Position numbers and translations under genes: made by a program
Shown here: positions 32,954-42,260 of the stretch, piece by piece
How positions within the stretch are numbered: the stretch's first letter is position 1
Layout: each line of letters starts with the position of its first letter
Notes under the pieces: model-generated
Told to the model about the DNA's origin: nothing
Seen by the model: only the letters and a program-made list of their open reading frames with translations
Databases searched by the model: none
NCBI GenBank assembly: GCA_016806145.1
Contig: CP063166.1
Location: 5,828,001 to 5,892,000 of the forward strand
Length of the DNA stretch: 64,000 nucleotides
Origin: Variovorax paradoxus
Lineage (GTDB): Bacteria > Pseudomonadota > Gammaproteobacteria > Burkholderiales > Burkholderiaceae_C
Reading direction: 5' to 3'

Positions 32954-34192
32954 TTGGAGCCACGCTTGCATTCCCCCGACGACACCCCACGACGACCCGC
33001 GCGCGGCGCCCTTTCGGGCGTGCGCATCCTCGACATGGCCACCGTGCTGGCCGCGCCACTGGGCGCCACGCTGTGCGCCGACCAGGGTGCCGAGGTGGTG
33101 AAGCTCGAGCTGCCCGGCGGCGGCGACGCACTGCGCGGCCTGCAGCCCGTGAAGGACGGCAAGGCGCTGTGGTGGAAGATCGCCAACCGCGGCAAGCGCG
33201 GCATCACGCTCGACGTGCGCCAGCCCGCCGGCCGCGCGCTGCTGCTCAAGCTGGTGACGCGCTTCGACGTGTTGGTGGAGAACTTCCGCACCGGCACGCT
33301 CGACCGCTGGGGGCTGGACCTGGCCACGCTGCATCGCGCCAATCCGCGGCTCGTGGTGGTGCGGCTCACGGGCTTCGGCCAGACCGGGCCCTACAAGTCG
33401 CGGCCGGGCTTCGCGCGCATCTTCGAGGCCATGAGCGGCTTCACCAACCTCACGGGCGAAGCGGGCGGCTCGCCGCTGCACAGCAACTTCCCGGTCGGCG
33501 ATGCGGTGGCGGGGCTGTTCTGCGCCTTCTCCATCGCCTCGGAAATGGCGCGCCTGCGCGGCGACCCGCAGGCGCTGGGCTGCGAAGTGGACCTGGCCGC
33601 CACCGAGGCGCTGTTCCGCCTGCTCGACCCGCTGCCCGTGGAGCACGAGCAGCTCGGCACGGTGCGCATGCCCGCGGGCAACTGCGCGAGCTACACCGCG
33701 CCCTCGAACATGTACCGCAGCCGCGACGGCCTCTACTTCTCGGTGGTCGCGTCGTCGGACCCGATCTTCCAGCGGCTGTGCGCGGCCGTCGACAGACCCG
33801 AGTGGGCGGGCGACCCGCGCTTCGCCAGCAACCCCGCGCGCGTCGTGAACCTGGTGGCGCTCGACGAAGGGCTCGGCGCGTGGTTCGCCGCGCACGACTA
33901 CGACACCATCGAACGCCGGCTCGAGGAGGCCGGCATTCCCTTCAGCAAGATCTTCACCATCGCCGACATCGAGCAGGACCCGCACTACCGCGCGCGCGAG
34001 GCGATCATCCGGCTGCCCGACCCCGACTACGGCAGCCTGCCCGCGCCGTGCGTGGTGCCGCGCGTGCCGGGCCGCGAGTTGCCGATCCCGCGCACGGGGC
34101 CCGACACCGGCGAGCACAACGCCGAGGTCTATGGCGAGTTCGGCCTCGACGCCGCAACGCTCGATGCGCTGCGCGCGGAGAAGGTGATCTGA
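32954..34192 (+). CDS. Class III CoA-transferase (CaiB/BaiF family)
   Basis: A 412-aa member of the CaiB/BaiF family. The conserved start LSGVRILDMATVLAAPLGATLCADQGAEVVK lies at residues about 20-50, and the catalytic aspartate is D183 in FPVGDAVAG. It lacks the frc-type GGGGQ loop, so the substrate is not oxalate. The start is uncertain: TTG at 32954 opens the frame, and another TTG follows four codons later. It is divergent from iclR, with a shared operator, and ends four bases before the convergent acyl-CoA dehydrogenase. It probably activates the acid that the two dehydrogenases then oxidise. Confidence 0.88.
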   Translation: MEPRLHSPDDTPRRPARGALSGVRILDMATVLAAPLGATLCADQGAEVVKLELPGGGDALRGLQPVKDGKALWWKIANRGKRGITLDVRQPAGRALLLKLVTRFDVLVENFRTGTLDRWGLDLATLHRANPRLVVVRLTGFGQTGPYKSRPGFARIFEAMSGFTNLTGEAGGSPLHSNFPVGDAVAGLFCAFSIASEMARLRGDPQALGCEVDLAATEALFRLLDPLPVEHEQLGTVRMPAGNCASYTAPSNMYRSRDGLYFSVVASSDPIFQRLCAAVDRPEWAGDPRFASNPARVVNLVALDEGLGAWFAAHDYDTIERRLEEAGIPFSKIFTIADIEQDPHYRAREAIIRLPDPDYGSLPAPCVVPRVPGRELPIPRTGPDTGEHNAEVYGEFGLDAATLDALRAEKVI

Positions 34193-34196
34193 ACCT

Positions 34197-35429
34197 TCAG
34201 TAGTCGGTGAGCGGCCCGTCGCGCAGGCACGGGTTGCGCTCGGCCAGCGGCGCGCGGCGCATCACATCGCGGCCGATGACGGTCTTGTGCACCTCGCTCG
34301 CGCCCTCCCCGATCTGGTTGAGCTTGGCATCGCGGAAGAAGCGCTCGAGCGGGAAGTCGCGCAGGTAGCCGCGCCCGCCCGTGAGCTGCAGCGCATCGGT
34401 CACGACCTTCATGCACAGGTCGGTGGCCTGCAGCTTGGCCATGGACGCGAAGATCGACACGTCGCTCGCGCCCGCGTCGTACTTGTCGGCCGTGAGCGCG
34501 AGCAGGGCGCGGCTGGCCTCGATCTGCGTGACCATGTCGGCCAGCATCCACTGCACGCCCTGGTGCTCGCCCTCGCGCTTGCCGAACACGGTGCGCTCGC
34601 CGGCATAGCGGCTCGCGATCTCGACCGCGCCGATGGCGCGGCCCAGCGCCATCGCGGCATGGCCGATGCGCGCGCGCAGCAGCGCGTCCTGCGCGAGCGA
34701 GAAGCCATCGCCCTCCGTGCCGAGGCGGTGCGAGGCGGGCACCTCGACCGCGTCGAACTCGAGCGAGGAGATCGGCACGCCGAACCAGCCGAGCTTGTCG
34801 ACCTCCGCGCCGATGCGAAAGCCCTTGGCATCGCGCGGCATCAGCACCGCGATGAACACCGAGGGATCGTCCTCGGCGCGGCCCACCACCGCGAACCAGT
34901 CGGCCGTGCTCGCGCGCGTGATGAACTTCTTGCGGCCCGTGACGAGGTAGCGCCCGCCCTCGCGTCGGATCGTGGTCGAGAGGCCGCGCACGTCGGAGCC
35001 CGCGCCGGGCTCGGTCAGCGCGAAGGCCGCCTGCAGCTCGCCGGTGCACAGCCGCGGCACGATCTCGCGGCGCAGCGCCTCGCTCGCGCCCGCGACGATG
35101 GCGCGGCTCGACAGGTCGGTGCCCGTGATCATCGAGGCCGAGGTGCTGCACACGCGGCCCAGCTCCTCGATGAGGCGGATGCGCAGCGCCTGGCGCGCAT
35201 CGGTGCCGCCGTACTCGCGCGGGAACGCGGTGGCGATCACGCCTTCGCGCGCGAGCGTGCGGAAGGTGTCCCAGGCGAACAGGTCCTCGCGCGAGACGGC
35301 GTCGGCCCGCGGCCCGAGCGTGTCGCGGCACAGGTCGCGCACGCGTTCAACGGTGGCCTGCTCGTCGGGCCGCAGGCGTTCGAGAAAGTGATCGCCGAAC
35401 AGTCGGGGGGCGCGGGTGCCTGTGGTCAT
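34197..35429 (-). CDS. Acyl-CoA dehydrogenase
   Basis: A 410-aa acyl-CoA dehydrogenase. It shows AAFALTEPGAGSDVRG (about 134-149), the KKFITRAS segment and a C-terminal IGEGASEVHKTVIGRD stretch with E375 in the usual position of the catalytic base. The ATG at 35429 has GGAGA upstream; an in-frame extension further upstream is arginine-rich and unlikely. It is divergent from the AcuI-like gene across a region that holds the second 19-bp palindrome. It is about as distant from the first dehydrogenase as separate subfamilies are, so it may use another substrate of the same pathway. Confidence 0.93.
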   Translation of the reverse strand: MTTGTRAPRLFGDHFLERLRPDEQATVERVRDLCRDTLGPRADAVSREDLFAWDTFRTLAREGVIATAFPREYGGTDARQALRIRLIEELGRVCSTSASMITGTDLSSRAIVAGASEALRREIVPRLCTGELQAAFALTEPGAGSDVRGLSTTIRREGGRYLVTGRKKFITRASTADWFAVVGRAEDDPSVFIAVLMPRDAKGFRIGAEVDKLGWFGVPISSLEFDAVEVPASHRLGTEGDGFSLAQDALLRARIGHAAMALGRAIGAVEIASRYAGERTVFGKREGEHQGVQWMLADMVTQIEASRALLALTADKYDAGASDVSIFASMAKLQATDLCMKVVTDALQLTGGRGYLRDFPLERFFRDAKLNQIGEGASEVHKTVIGRDVMRRAPLAERNPCLRDGPLTDY

Positions 35430-35490
35430 CGAGGGGTCTCCAGTCGAGGGGCCTGCATGGTGGCGCCGCGCGGCGCGCGCGGTCGAGCCG

Positions 35491-35509
35491 TGTTTCGACA
35501 GGCGAAACA
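35491..35509. promoter_or_regulatory. Candidate IclR operator, site 2
   Basis: TGTTTCGACAGGCGAAACA repeats TGTTTCG-N5-CGAAACA of site 1. It lies 61 bases from the acyl-CoA dehydrogenase start and 40 bases from the AcuI-like start, spacings that mirror site 1. Confidence 0.75.
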
Positions 35510-35549
35510 CCCGCTTGCCGATGCGGTCCGCGGCTGGTCAGATGGCCCC

Positions 35550-36554
35550 ATGCCCATTCCCCAGACATTCGAAGCCCTTCGCACGCACCAGAGCGCCGAA
35601 GGCCAGGTCCAGAGCCGGCTCGAGACCCTGCGGCTCGACGACCTGTCGGCCGGCGAGGTCGTGGTGCGCACCCGCTATGCGGGCGTGAACTACAAGGACT
35701 GCCTCTCGCTGCACGGCCGCGCGAAGATCATCGCGTCGTATCCGCGCGTGGCGGGCATCGAGCTGGTCGGCGAGGTGCTCGCCTCATCGGTGCCTTCCTT
35801 CGAGCCCGGCCAGGACGTGCTCGTGCACGGCTTCCAGACCGGCATCGCATTCGACGGCGGCTTCTCCGCCTGCGTGCGCGTGCCCGCCGCGCATGTGCAG
35901 GCCGTGCCGCCGGGACTCACGCCGCACGAGGCGGCCGTCATCGGCGTGCCCGGCTTCACGGCCGCGATGGCGCTCGAGCGCTTCATCGAGCTCGGCATCG
36001 CCCCCGACACAGGCAGCGTGGCGATGAGCGGCGCGGGTGGCGCGGTCGGCCTGCTGGGCACGGCCATCCTCGCGCGCGCCGGCTACCGCGTGGCGGCGAT
36101 CACGCGCCGCATGGCGCAGGAGGAGCGGCTGCGCGCCATCGGCGCGCACGAGGTGATCGATGCCGCCGTGCTCGACGCGCCGCAACGCCCGCTCGAGAAG
36201 CCGCGCTTCGCCGCCGCCATCGACAACGTCGGCGGGCCGATGCTGTCGTGGCTGCTGCGCTCGCTGGCCGACGGCGGCGCCGTGGCGTCGGTGGGCAATG
36301 CGGCGGGAAACACCTACGAGGGCAGCGTGCTGCCTTTCATCATGCGGCGCGCGCAGCTGTTCGGCATCGTGGCGAATGCGCCGCTCGCGCAGCGCAAGCG
36401 ACTGTGGACGAAGCTCGCGGCCGAATGGAAACCCGACATGGCGAGTGTGCTGCCGCACGTGCAACACATACCGCTCGGAGCGCTGATGGAACACAGCGCG
36501 CGGCAGCTCGAGGGCGCGACCTCGGGCCGTGTGCTGGTCGATTTCGAGCGCTGA
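35550..36554 (+). CDS. acuI: AcuI/YhdH-family NADPH-dependent reductase (acrylyl-CoA reductase-like)
   Basis: A 334-aa zinc-independent medium-chain reductase of the YhdH/AcuI quinone-oxidoreductase-like family. The family-typical VRTRYAGVNYKDCLSLHGRAKI is at about 40-61, GVPGFTAAMALERFIELGI at about 131-149, and the nucleotide-binding SGAGGAVGLLGTAIL follows. AcuI reduces acrylyl-CoA to propionyl-CoA; related 2-enoyl-CoA or quinone substrates are possible. It lies 12 bases upstream of the racemase gene and is probably in one operon with it under operator site 2. Confidence 0.87.
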   Translation: MPIPQTFEALRTHQSAEGQVQSRLETLRLDDLSAGEVVVRTRYAGVNYKDCLSLHGRAKIIASYPRVAGIELVGEVLASSVPSFEPGQDVLVHGFQTGIAFDGGFSACVRVPAAHVQAVPPGLTPHEAAVIGVPGFTAAMALERFIELGIAPDTGSVAMSGAGGAVGLLGTAILARAGYRVAAITRRMAQEERLRAIGAHEVIDAAVLDAPQRPLEKPRFAAAIDNVGGPMLSWLLRSLADGGAVASVGNAAGNTYEGSVLPFIMRRAQLFGIVANAPLAQRKRLWTKLAAEWKPDMASVLPHVQHIPLGALMEHSARQLEGATSGRVLVDFER

Positions 36555-36566
36555 GGGAGCCCGGCC

Positions 36567-37739
36567 ATGGGCCCCCTGCACGGTCTTCGCGTGCTGGAAT
36601 TCGACGCCATCGGCCCCGTGCCCTGGGCCGCGATGATGCTCGCGGACATGGGTGCCGACGTGCTGCGCATCGCGCGGCCCGTGCCGGCCGGCATGGGCAT
36701 CGCGCGCGACGCGCGGTACGAGACGGTGCTGCGCGGCCGGCGCGGCGTGACGGCCGACCTCAAGGACCCGGCCGCGCGCGACGCGGTGCTCGCGCTGGCG
36801 CGCAACGCGCACGTGCTGCTCGAAGGCCACCGCCCCGGCGTGATGGAGCGGCTGGGCCTCGGGCCCGAGGCTTGCCTCGCGGCATCGCCCGCGCTGGTCT
36901 ACGGGCGCATGACGGGCTGGGGGCAGCACGGGCCGCTCGCGCGGGCCGTGGGCCACGACATCAACTACATCGGCCTCACGGGTGCGCTGCATGCCACCGG
37001 CACGGCCGACAGGCCGGTGCCGCCGCTCAATCTCGTCGGCGATTTCGGCGGCGGCGCGATGCTGCTGGCGCTCGGTGTCATGGCCGCCGTGCTGGAGGCG
37101 CGCACCAGCGGCCAGGGACAGGTCGTCGACGCGGCGATGGTCGACGGTTCGCTGCTGCTGATGGCGCCGATCCTGGGGCGCGTGGCCACGGGCGAATGGC
37201 TGGACCGGCGCGAGGCCAACCTGCTCGATGGCGGCGCCCCCTTCTACGGCGTGTACGAGACGAGCGACCGTCGGCACCTGGCGGTCGGCGCCATCGAGCC
37301 TGCGTTCTACGCCGCGCTGCTCGCGGGGCTGGGCCTGGCGCCCGATGCGCTGCCGCCGCAGCATGACCGCGCGGCCTGGCCCGAAACGCGGCGCCGGTTC
37401 GCCGCCCTCTTCGCCACGCGCACGCGCGATGCGTGGTGCGCGGTCTTCGACGGCACCGAGGCCTGCGTGACGCCCGTGCTGTCGCTCGGCGAAGTGCCGG
37501 GCCATGCGCACCACGTGGCGCGCGAGAGCTTCGTGCCGGTCGGCGGCGTGGACCAGCCCGCGCCGGCGCCGCGCTTCTCGCGCACCGCGAGCGTCGCGGG
37601 CCGCGCGCCGGCCGACGCGCGCGGCGGTGGCGACGAGGCCTTGCGCGACTGGGGTTTCGACCCCGGGGATCCGCGCCTGTCGGCCCTCGGCCGCACGGGC
37701 CTCACACCACCCGCCACTCCTCCACCACGAACGCCGTGA
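36567..37739 (+). CDS. Alpha-methylacyl-CoA racemase-like protein (CaiB/BaiF family)
   Basis: A 390-aa CaiB/BaiF-family protein with the racemase signature [13 protein letters not shown]. The likely catalytic pair is H130 and D159 ([10 protein letters not shown]), matching H126 and D156 of the mycobacterial racemase. It would equilibrate (R)- and (S)-2-methylacyl-CoA so that stereospecific dehydrogenases can act. The ATG at 36567 has GAGGGAG upstream. Its last 38 bases overlap, tail to tail, the end of the EthD gene on the other strand. Confidence 0.88.
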   Translation: MGPLHGLRVLEFDAIGPVPWAAMMLADMGADVLRIARPVPAGMGIARDARYETVLRGRRGVTADLKDPAARDAVLALARNAHVLLEGHRPGVMERLGLGPEACLAASPALVYGRMTGWGQHGPLARAVGHDINYIGLTGALHATGTADRPVPPLNLVGDFGGGAMLLALGVMAAVLEARTSGQGQVVDAAMVDGSLLLMAPILGRVATGEWLDRREANLLDGGAPFYGVYETSDRRHLAVGAIEPAFYAALLAGLGLAPDALPPQHDRAAWPETRRRFAALFATRTRDAWCAVFDGTEACVTPVLSLGEVPGHAHHVARESFVPVGGVDQPAPAPRFSRTASVAGRAPADARGGGDEALRDWGFDPGDPRLSALGRTGLTPPATPPPRTP

Positions 37740-38406
37740 TCTCCGCCAGAAAGCTCTTCGCATGCGCCATCGTGCGCTGCCCCTGCGCCGAACCGAAGGC
37801 GGCGTCCAGCGTGTCGGTGCTCTCGAACCACAGTTCGACGATGCCGTCGATCGGCAGGGTCTCGTAGCCGCAGGGCGTGCCCTTGTCGAACTCGCGCGCG
37901 GTCACGACGTTCTGGCGGTAGCCGCCCACGCCGGGCATCTGGCGCACGTGGTCGGCATGCACCTTCCACTCGCGGCGGAAGTCGTCCTCGGAGATGTCGG
38001 TGCGGCGGCGCAGTGTCGAGATGCGCTTGAGCAGGCGGTGCGGCTCGGCCGGCGGCGCGATGACGGTGCTCTGCGCGACGCTCACGATGTGCAGGCCGCC
38101 GAGGAAATGCCGCTCGTCCTCGCGGATGCGCGCGGCGAGCTCGCCGTCGGTGAAGGCGGCATTCGCCTGCGCCGCGGCATCGAAACCCAGTTGCGAGAAG
38201 CCGTCGAAGTCCCACGGGCCGCGCGCGAAGTCGATGCCGCGCTGCAGCCGGTCGGTGACGAGGTTCTGGCGATAGCCGCGCAAGGTGGGCAGTTGCGCGA
38301 CCAGCGGGCCGTGGCTGTGGCGCCAGTGGTGGCGGAAGGCCTCGTCGGTCCAGTCGGGCTTCTTGCGGATCAGGCCCATGCGCAAAGGAATCGTGGCGTC
38401 GGTCAT
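37702..38406 (-). CDS. EthD-domain protein (tandem dimeric alpha/beta-barrel)
   Basis: A 234-aa protein with two EthD-like repeats: residues about 7-105 ([25 protein letters not shown]) and about 128-220 ([25 protein letters not shown]), each with the W-x3-H-x2-H/V pattern. EthD proteins are small ferredoxin-like barrels found in ring- or ether-degrading operons and their exact action is often unknown. The ATG at 38406 overlaps the stop of the Old Yellow Enzyme gene (ATGA). It is the last gene of the long minus-strand run from 48.9 kb and overlaps the convergent racemase gene. Confidence 0.85.
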   Translation of the reverse strand: MTDATIPLRMGLIRKKPDWTDEAFRHHWRHSHGPLVAQLPTLRGYRQNLVTDRLQRGIDFARGPWDFDGFSQLGFDAAAQANAAFTDGELAARIREDERHFLGGLHIVSVAQSTVIAPPAEPHRLLKRISTLRRRTDISEDDFRREWKVHADHVRQMPGVGGYRQNVVTAREFDKGTPCGYETLPIDGIVELWFESTDTLDAAFGSAQGQRTMAHAKSFLAEITAFVVEEWRVV

Positions 38407-39587
38407 GGTGGGGGTGTCTCCTTGTCGTTGGATGCGGCGGCCGCCTCGGCCCGCGCGCGTGCGAGGCCCGGCGCGCGCTTGGCGAGCCACACGCCGTGGC
38501 GCACGGGCCAGCGCCGGTAGGCGGGGTCGACGCCGAGTTCGGCGGCGGCGTGGTGGGCCCAGTAGGGATCAAACAGCGCCTCGCGGCCGAGTGCGACCAG
38601 GTCGGCATCGCCGGCGGCGAGCACGGCCTCGGCCTGGCGCGCGTCGACGATCATTCCCACGGCCTGCGTGACCACGCCGGCCTCGCGCCGGATGCGTGCC
38701 GAGAACGGCACCTGGAAGCCCAGGCCGCGCGGCACGGGCAAGGCGCGCGTTTCCTCGGTGAGGCCGCCCGAGGAGCAGTCGATGACGTCGACGCCGCAGT
38801 CACCGAGCGCGCGCGACAGCGCCACCGAGTCGTCGAGGTTCCAGCCGTCGAGCGTGCCGTCGACCGCCGACAGCCGGCAGAACAGCGGCTTGTGTTCGGG
38901 CCAGGCGGCGCGCACGCGGCGCGCGATCTCGAGCGCGAGCGCCATGCGCTTCTCGCGGCTGCCGCCATAGGCATCGTCGCGCCGGTTGGCATTGGGCGAG
39001 AGGAAGCTCGCGACCAGGTAGCCGTGGCCGAAGTGCAGCTCGACCACGTCGAAGCCCGCCTCGTCGGCGCGCCGCGCGGCATCGACGAAGCGCTGCACCA
39101 CGGCCTCGATCTCGTCGAGGCCGAGCGCGCGCGGCGCCGACCAGCCCGGGCCGGCCGCGAGCGCGCTCGGGCCCAGGCGCTCCCAGGGCTCCTCGTCGGC
39201 CGCCATGGTCTGCGCGCTCAAGGCCGCGCCGCCTTCCCACAGCGGCTCGCTGCCCGACTTGCGGCCCGCATGCGCGAGCTGCACGCCGATGGCGCCGCCC
39301 TGCGCGTGCACGAAGTCGACCACGGCCTTCAGCGGCGCGACCTGGCTGTCCTTCCACAGGCCGAGGTCGGCGGTGCCGATGCGCCCGCGCGGATCGACCG
39401 CCGTGCTCTCGGTGAGGATCAGCGCGGCGCCGCCGAGCGCGAACTTGCCCAGGTGCACCAGGTGCCAGGGCGTGGCATGCCCGCGCTCGGCCGCGTGCTG
39501 GCACATGGGCGAGATCACGACGCGGTTGGACAACTCGAGCCCGCGCAGGCGCAGCGGCTGGAACAGCAGGGGAAGCGGATCGGACAT
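38403..39587 (-). CDS. NADH:flavin oxidoreductase, Old Yellow Enzyme family (XenA/YqjM class)
   Basis: A 394-aa FMN-containing ene-reductase. The class is shown by C29 in SPMCQ (redox-tuning cysteine), Q103 in GVQLAHAGRK, and the substrate-binding pair H185/H188 with Y190 in HFGHGYL. Members reduce the C=C bond of enones, nitroesters and similar compounds. It lies eight bases after a DMT transporter and is coupled to the EthD gene. Reduction of an unsaturated ketone in the pathway started by the FAD dehydrogenase and SDR upstream is a reasonable inference. Confidence 0.92.
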   Translation of the reverse strand: MSDPLPLLFQPLRLRGLELSNRVVISPMCQHAAERGHATPWHLVHLGKFALGGAALILTESTAVDPRGRIGTADLGLWKDSQVAPLKAVVDFVHAQGGAIGVQLAHAGRKSGSEPLWEGGAALSAQTMAADEEPWERLGPSALAAGPGWSAPRALGLDEIEAVVQRFVDAARRADEAGFDVVELHFGHGYLVASFLSPNANRRDDAYGGSREKRMALALEIARRVRAAWPEHKPLFCRLSAVDGTLDGWNLDDSVALSRALGDCGVDVIDCSSGGLTEETRALPVPRGLGFQVPFSARIRREAGVVTQAVGMIVDARQAEAVLAAGDADLVALGREALFDPYWAHHAAAELGVDPAYRRWPVRHGVWLAKRAPGLARARAEAAAASNDKETPPP

Positions 39588-39594
39588 GGGTGAC

Positions 39595-40518
39595 TCAGGA
39601 AGAAGGCTTGTTGGCCGGCCGCGTGCCGAGCCAGGTGCCGCCCATCACGGCGGCGAAGCCGAACAGGTGCCAGACGGTCAGCGTCTCGCCCAGCAGCAGC
39701 GCCGCGAAGCCGACGCCGAACACCGGCACCCAGTAGAGGAACACGGCGGTGCGCGCGATACCAATGACGGAGATCGAGCGGTTCCAGATCAGGTTGCCGG
39801 CCGCGGTCGCGGCCACGCCCGAGAACAGCACCAGCACCCACGGCCACGCGCCTGGAAAGAGCTGGGCCGCGCCCAGCGGCGAAGGCCCGAGCGCGGCATG
39901 CACGATCAGCATCGCGGTGCCGATCAGGTAGATGACCCAGCTCATCGACAGCGGATCGAGCTGCCGCGCGAGCCGCTGCACGCCGACGCCGCCGACCGCG
40001 AAGCTGATCACCGACAGCGCGAGCATCAGGTCGCCGAGGCCGGCATGCGAGAGCGTGGCGCCCGGATGGCTCAGCACCACGGCCACCACGCCCGCGAAGC
40101 CCAGCGCCACGCCGAGCAGGCGGCGCGGCGTGAGCGGCTCGCCGAACACCAGCGCGGCCATCAGCGCCGACACCAGCGGGCTCAGCGCCATGATCAGCGC
40201 GCCGTTGGTGGCGGTGGAGCGCTGCAGCCCGTGCGCGAACAGGATCTGGTTGGCGTACACCATGAGGAAGGCGCAGCCGGCCATCGCGGCCAGCTGGCGC
40301 GCGCCGAGCAGCGGCAGCCCGCCGCGCCGCCACAGCACGACGGCGCTGAGCGCGACGCAGGCCACCGCCATGCGCAGCGCCGCCAGCGGCAGTGCCTCGA
40401 AGGAGGCGGTGAGCGCCTTCACGGCCGAGACGTTGACGCCCCACAGCACCATGGCCAGCAGCATCCAGCCCTGCACCGAGGCCGGCGTGGCGACCGGCGC
40501 GGCCGCGCTGCGGTTCAC
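39595..40518 (-). CDS. DMT-superfamily transporter (EamA, 10 TM)
   Basis: A 307-aa inner-membrane protein with ten hydrophobic segments arranged as two EamA repeats (about 15-148 and 160-300; each ends with a GE-x-L-T motif: VFGEPLTPRRLLG and LLGETLTVWHLFG). These transporters export metabolites or amino acids. I use the GTG at 40518, one base before the stop of the metallo-hydrolase gene, which implies coupled translation. Substrate unknown; relief from a toxic intermediate of the pathway is possible. Confidence 0.88.
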   Translation of the reverse strand: MNRSAAAPVATPASVQGWMLLAMVLWGVNVSAVKALTASFEALPLAALRMAVACVALSAVVLWRRGGLPLLGARQLAAMAGCAFLMVYANQILFAHGLQRSTATNGALIMALSPLVSALMAALVFGEPLTPRRLLGVALGFAGVVAVVLSHPGATLSHAGLGDLMLALSVISFAVGGVGVQRLARQLDPLSMSWVIYLIGTAMLIVHAALGPSPLGAAQLFPGAWPWVLVLFSGVAATAAGNLIWNRSISVIGIARTAVFLYWVPVFGVGFAALLLGETLTVWHLFGFAAVMGGTWLGTRPANKPSS

Positions 40519-40519
40519 C

Positions 40520-41497
40520 TCAGCTTTCCAGCGCGTTCCACATCTCGATGTCGCGCTCCGCGGTCCAGATGCGCGGATGCACGTGGCCCGTGGCCTCGTC
40601 GTAGGCGCGCGTCACGTCGAAGGGCATGCAGTGGTCGAAGATCACCCAGTGGCCGTAGGTCGGGCGCAGCGCGGCCACGGTCTCCTTGTAGATCACGTTG
40701 AGCGTCTTGCCCTGCGCCACGCCGTTGTTGACCAGCGTGTAGACGTCGGAGATGAAGGCGCGCGTGGAGGCGATGGCCTTGCGCACGTCGGTGGCGTTCT
40801 CGAGCGCGGCGCCGCGGCCCGGCACCAGCTTCTCGAAGCCGAAGCCGGCCAGGCGATCGAGCGTGGTGGGCCAGTCGCGGAAGTAGCAGTCGCCCGCGTA
40901 GGCGGTGCTTTGGTATTCGACCAGGTCGCCCGCGAAGCAGATCTTCTGGTCCTCGAGGTAGGCGATGGTGTCGCCCTTGGTGTGGCCGCGGCCGACCTGC
41001 GCGATCTTCACCTCGAGCTTCTTGCCGAGCCACACGCTCATGGTGCCGTCGAAGGTCATGGTGGGCCAGGTCAAGCCCGGCGGCACCGACTCGACGTTGC
41101 GGAACAGGCGCGGGAAGCGGCCGATCTCGCTGGCCTTGTCCTGCTCGCCGCGCTCGACGATCAGGTCGTAGGTGTCGCGGCTGGCGATGATCTGCTCGGC
41201 GCCTTCCTTGAAATAGGCCGAGGCGCCGAGCACGCGCACCGCGTGGTAGTGCGACAGCAGCACGTACTTGATCGGCAGCGGCGTGACCTCGCGGATGCGG
41301 CGGATCACGTCCTGCGCCATCGCGGGCGTGGCCTGGGTGTCGACCACCATCACGGCCTCGTCGCCGATGAAGATGCCGGTGTTCGGGTCGCCCTCGGCCG
41401 TGTAGGCATAGGCGTTCTCCGACAGGCGCGTGAACGAGACCTTCTTCTCCTCGAGGTCGGCCTGGCTGGCGAATTTCTTGGTGGCGGGTGCGGTCAT
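40520..41497 (-). CDS. MBL-fold hydrolase-like protein with altered zinc motif
   Basis: A 325-aa metallo-beta-lactamase-fold protein. The usual H-x-H-x-D-H motif reads S-H83-Y-H85-A-V87-R88, so the aspartate and third histidine of the second metal site are replaced by valine and arginine. A later histidine (GRGHTKGD) and an aspartate (CFAGDLVEY) remain. It might bind one metal or none. The ATG at 41497 follows livF by 32 bases, and the gene ends one base before the DMT gene. The family and operon position suggest an ester or lactone hydrolase, but the motif change leaves activity open. Confidence 0.85.
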   Translation of the reverse strand: MTAPATKKFASQADLEEKKVSFTRLSENAYAYTAEGDPNTGIFIGDEAVMVVDTQATPAMAQDVIRRIREVTPLPIKYVLLSHYHAVRVLGASAYFKEGAEQIIASRDTYDLIVERGEQDKASEIGRFPRLFRNVESVPPGLTWPTMTFDGTMSVWLGKKLEVKIAQVGRGHTKGDTIAYLEDQKICFAGDLVEYQSTAYAGDCYFRDWPTTLDRLAGFGFEKLVPGRGAALENATDVRKAIASTRAFISDVYTLVNNGVAQGKTLNVIYKETVAALRPTYGHWVIFDHCMPFDVTRAYDEATGHVHPRIWTAERDIEMWNALES

Positions 41498-41529
41498 TGG
41501 TTTTCCTTGCGAAGGGTTGGACGTTGGGG

Positions 41530-42240
41530 TCAGTGCGTGCCGAGGTAGGCCGACTTCACCTTGGGGTTGTCGAGCAGCTCGCGGCCGGAGCCCTCGAGGG
41601 TGATGCAGCCGGTCTCGAGCACGTAGGCGCGGTCGGCCACGCCGAGCGCCTGCTTGGCCATCTGCTCCACCAGCAGGATGGTGAGGCCCGAGCTGCGCAG
41701 CTGGCGGATGGCATCGAAGATGTCCTTGATGATCAGCGGCGCGAGGCCCAGCGAGGGCTCGTCGAGCAGCAGCAGCCGCGGATCGCTCATGAGCGCGCGT
41801 GCAATGGCCAGCATCTGCTGCTCGCCGCCCGACAGGGTGCCAGCGGGCTGGTGCTGGCGCTCCTTCAGGCGCGGGAAGCGCGCGAACTCGCGCTCGATGG
41901 CGTTGTCGACGAAGGCCTTGTCGGCGCGGCGCGAGTAGGCGCCGAGCATCAGGTTCTCGCGCACGGTCTGGTCAGGGAACACGCCGCGGCCCTCGGGCGA
42001 CAGCGCCACGCCCAGGCCCACGCGCTGGTGTGGCGGCACCTGCGTGCAGTCCTTGCCGTCGATCAGCACGCGGCCCTGGGCCACGGGCTCGAGGCCGACG
42101 ATGCTCTTGAGCAGGGTGCTCTTGCCGGCGCCGTTGGCGCCGATGATGGTGACGACCTCGCCCGCGCGCACTTCGAGGCTCACGCCCTTGACGGCCTCGA
42201 TGGCGCCGTACGAGACCTTCACCGATTCGATCTTCAACAT
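41530..42240 (-). CDS. livF: Branched-chain amino acid-type ABC transporter ATPase LivF
   Basis: A 236-aa ABC ATPase with Walker A GANGAGKST (34-42), signature LSGGEQ (136-141) and Walker B LLLLDEP (156-162). The LLVEQM switch and C-terminal YLGTH end are typical of LivF. It is the second ATPase of a HAAT-family importer (livK-livH-livMG-livF). The associated catabolic genes suggest that the system imports an organic compound other than, or besides, branched-chain amino acids. Confidence 0.94.
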   Translation of the reverse strand: MLKIESVKVSYGAIEAVKGVSLEVRAGEVVTIIGANGAGKSTLLKSIVGLEPVAQGRVLIDGKDCTQVPPHQRVGLGVALSPEGRGVFPDQTVRENLMLGAYSRRADKAFVDNAIEREFARFPRLKERQHQPAGTLSGGEQQMLAIARALMSDPRLLLLDEPSLGLAPLIIKDIFDAIRQLRSSGLTILLVEQMAKQALGVADRAYVLETGCITLEGSGRELLDNPKVKSAYLGTH

Positions 42241-42260
42241 GATGGTGGGGGTCCTTTCGC

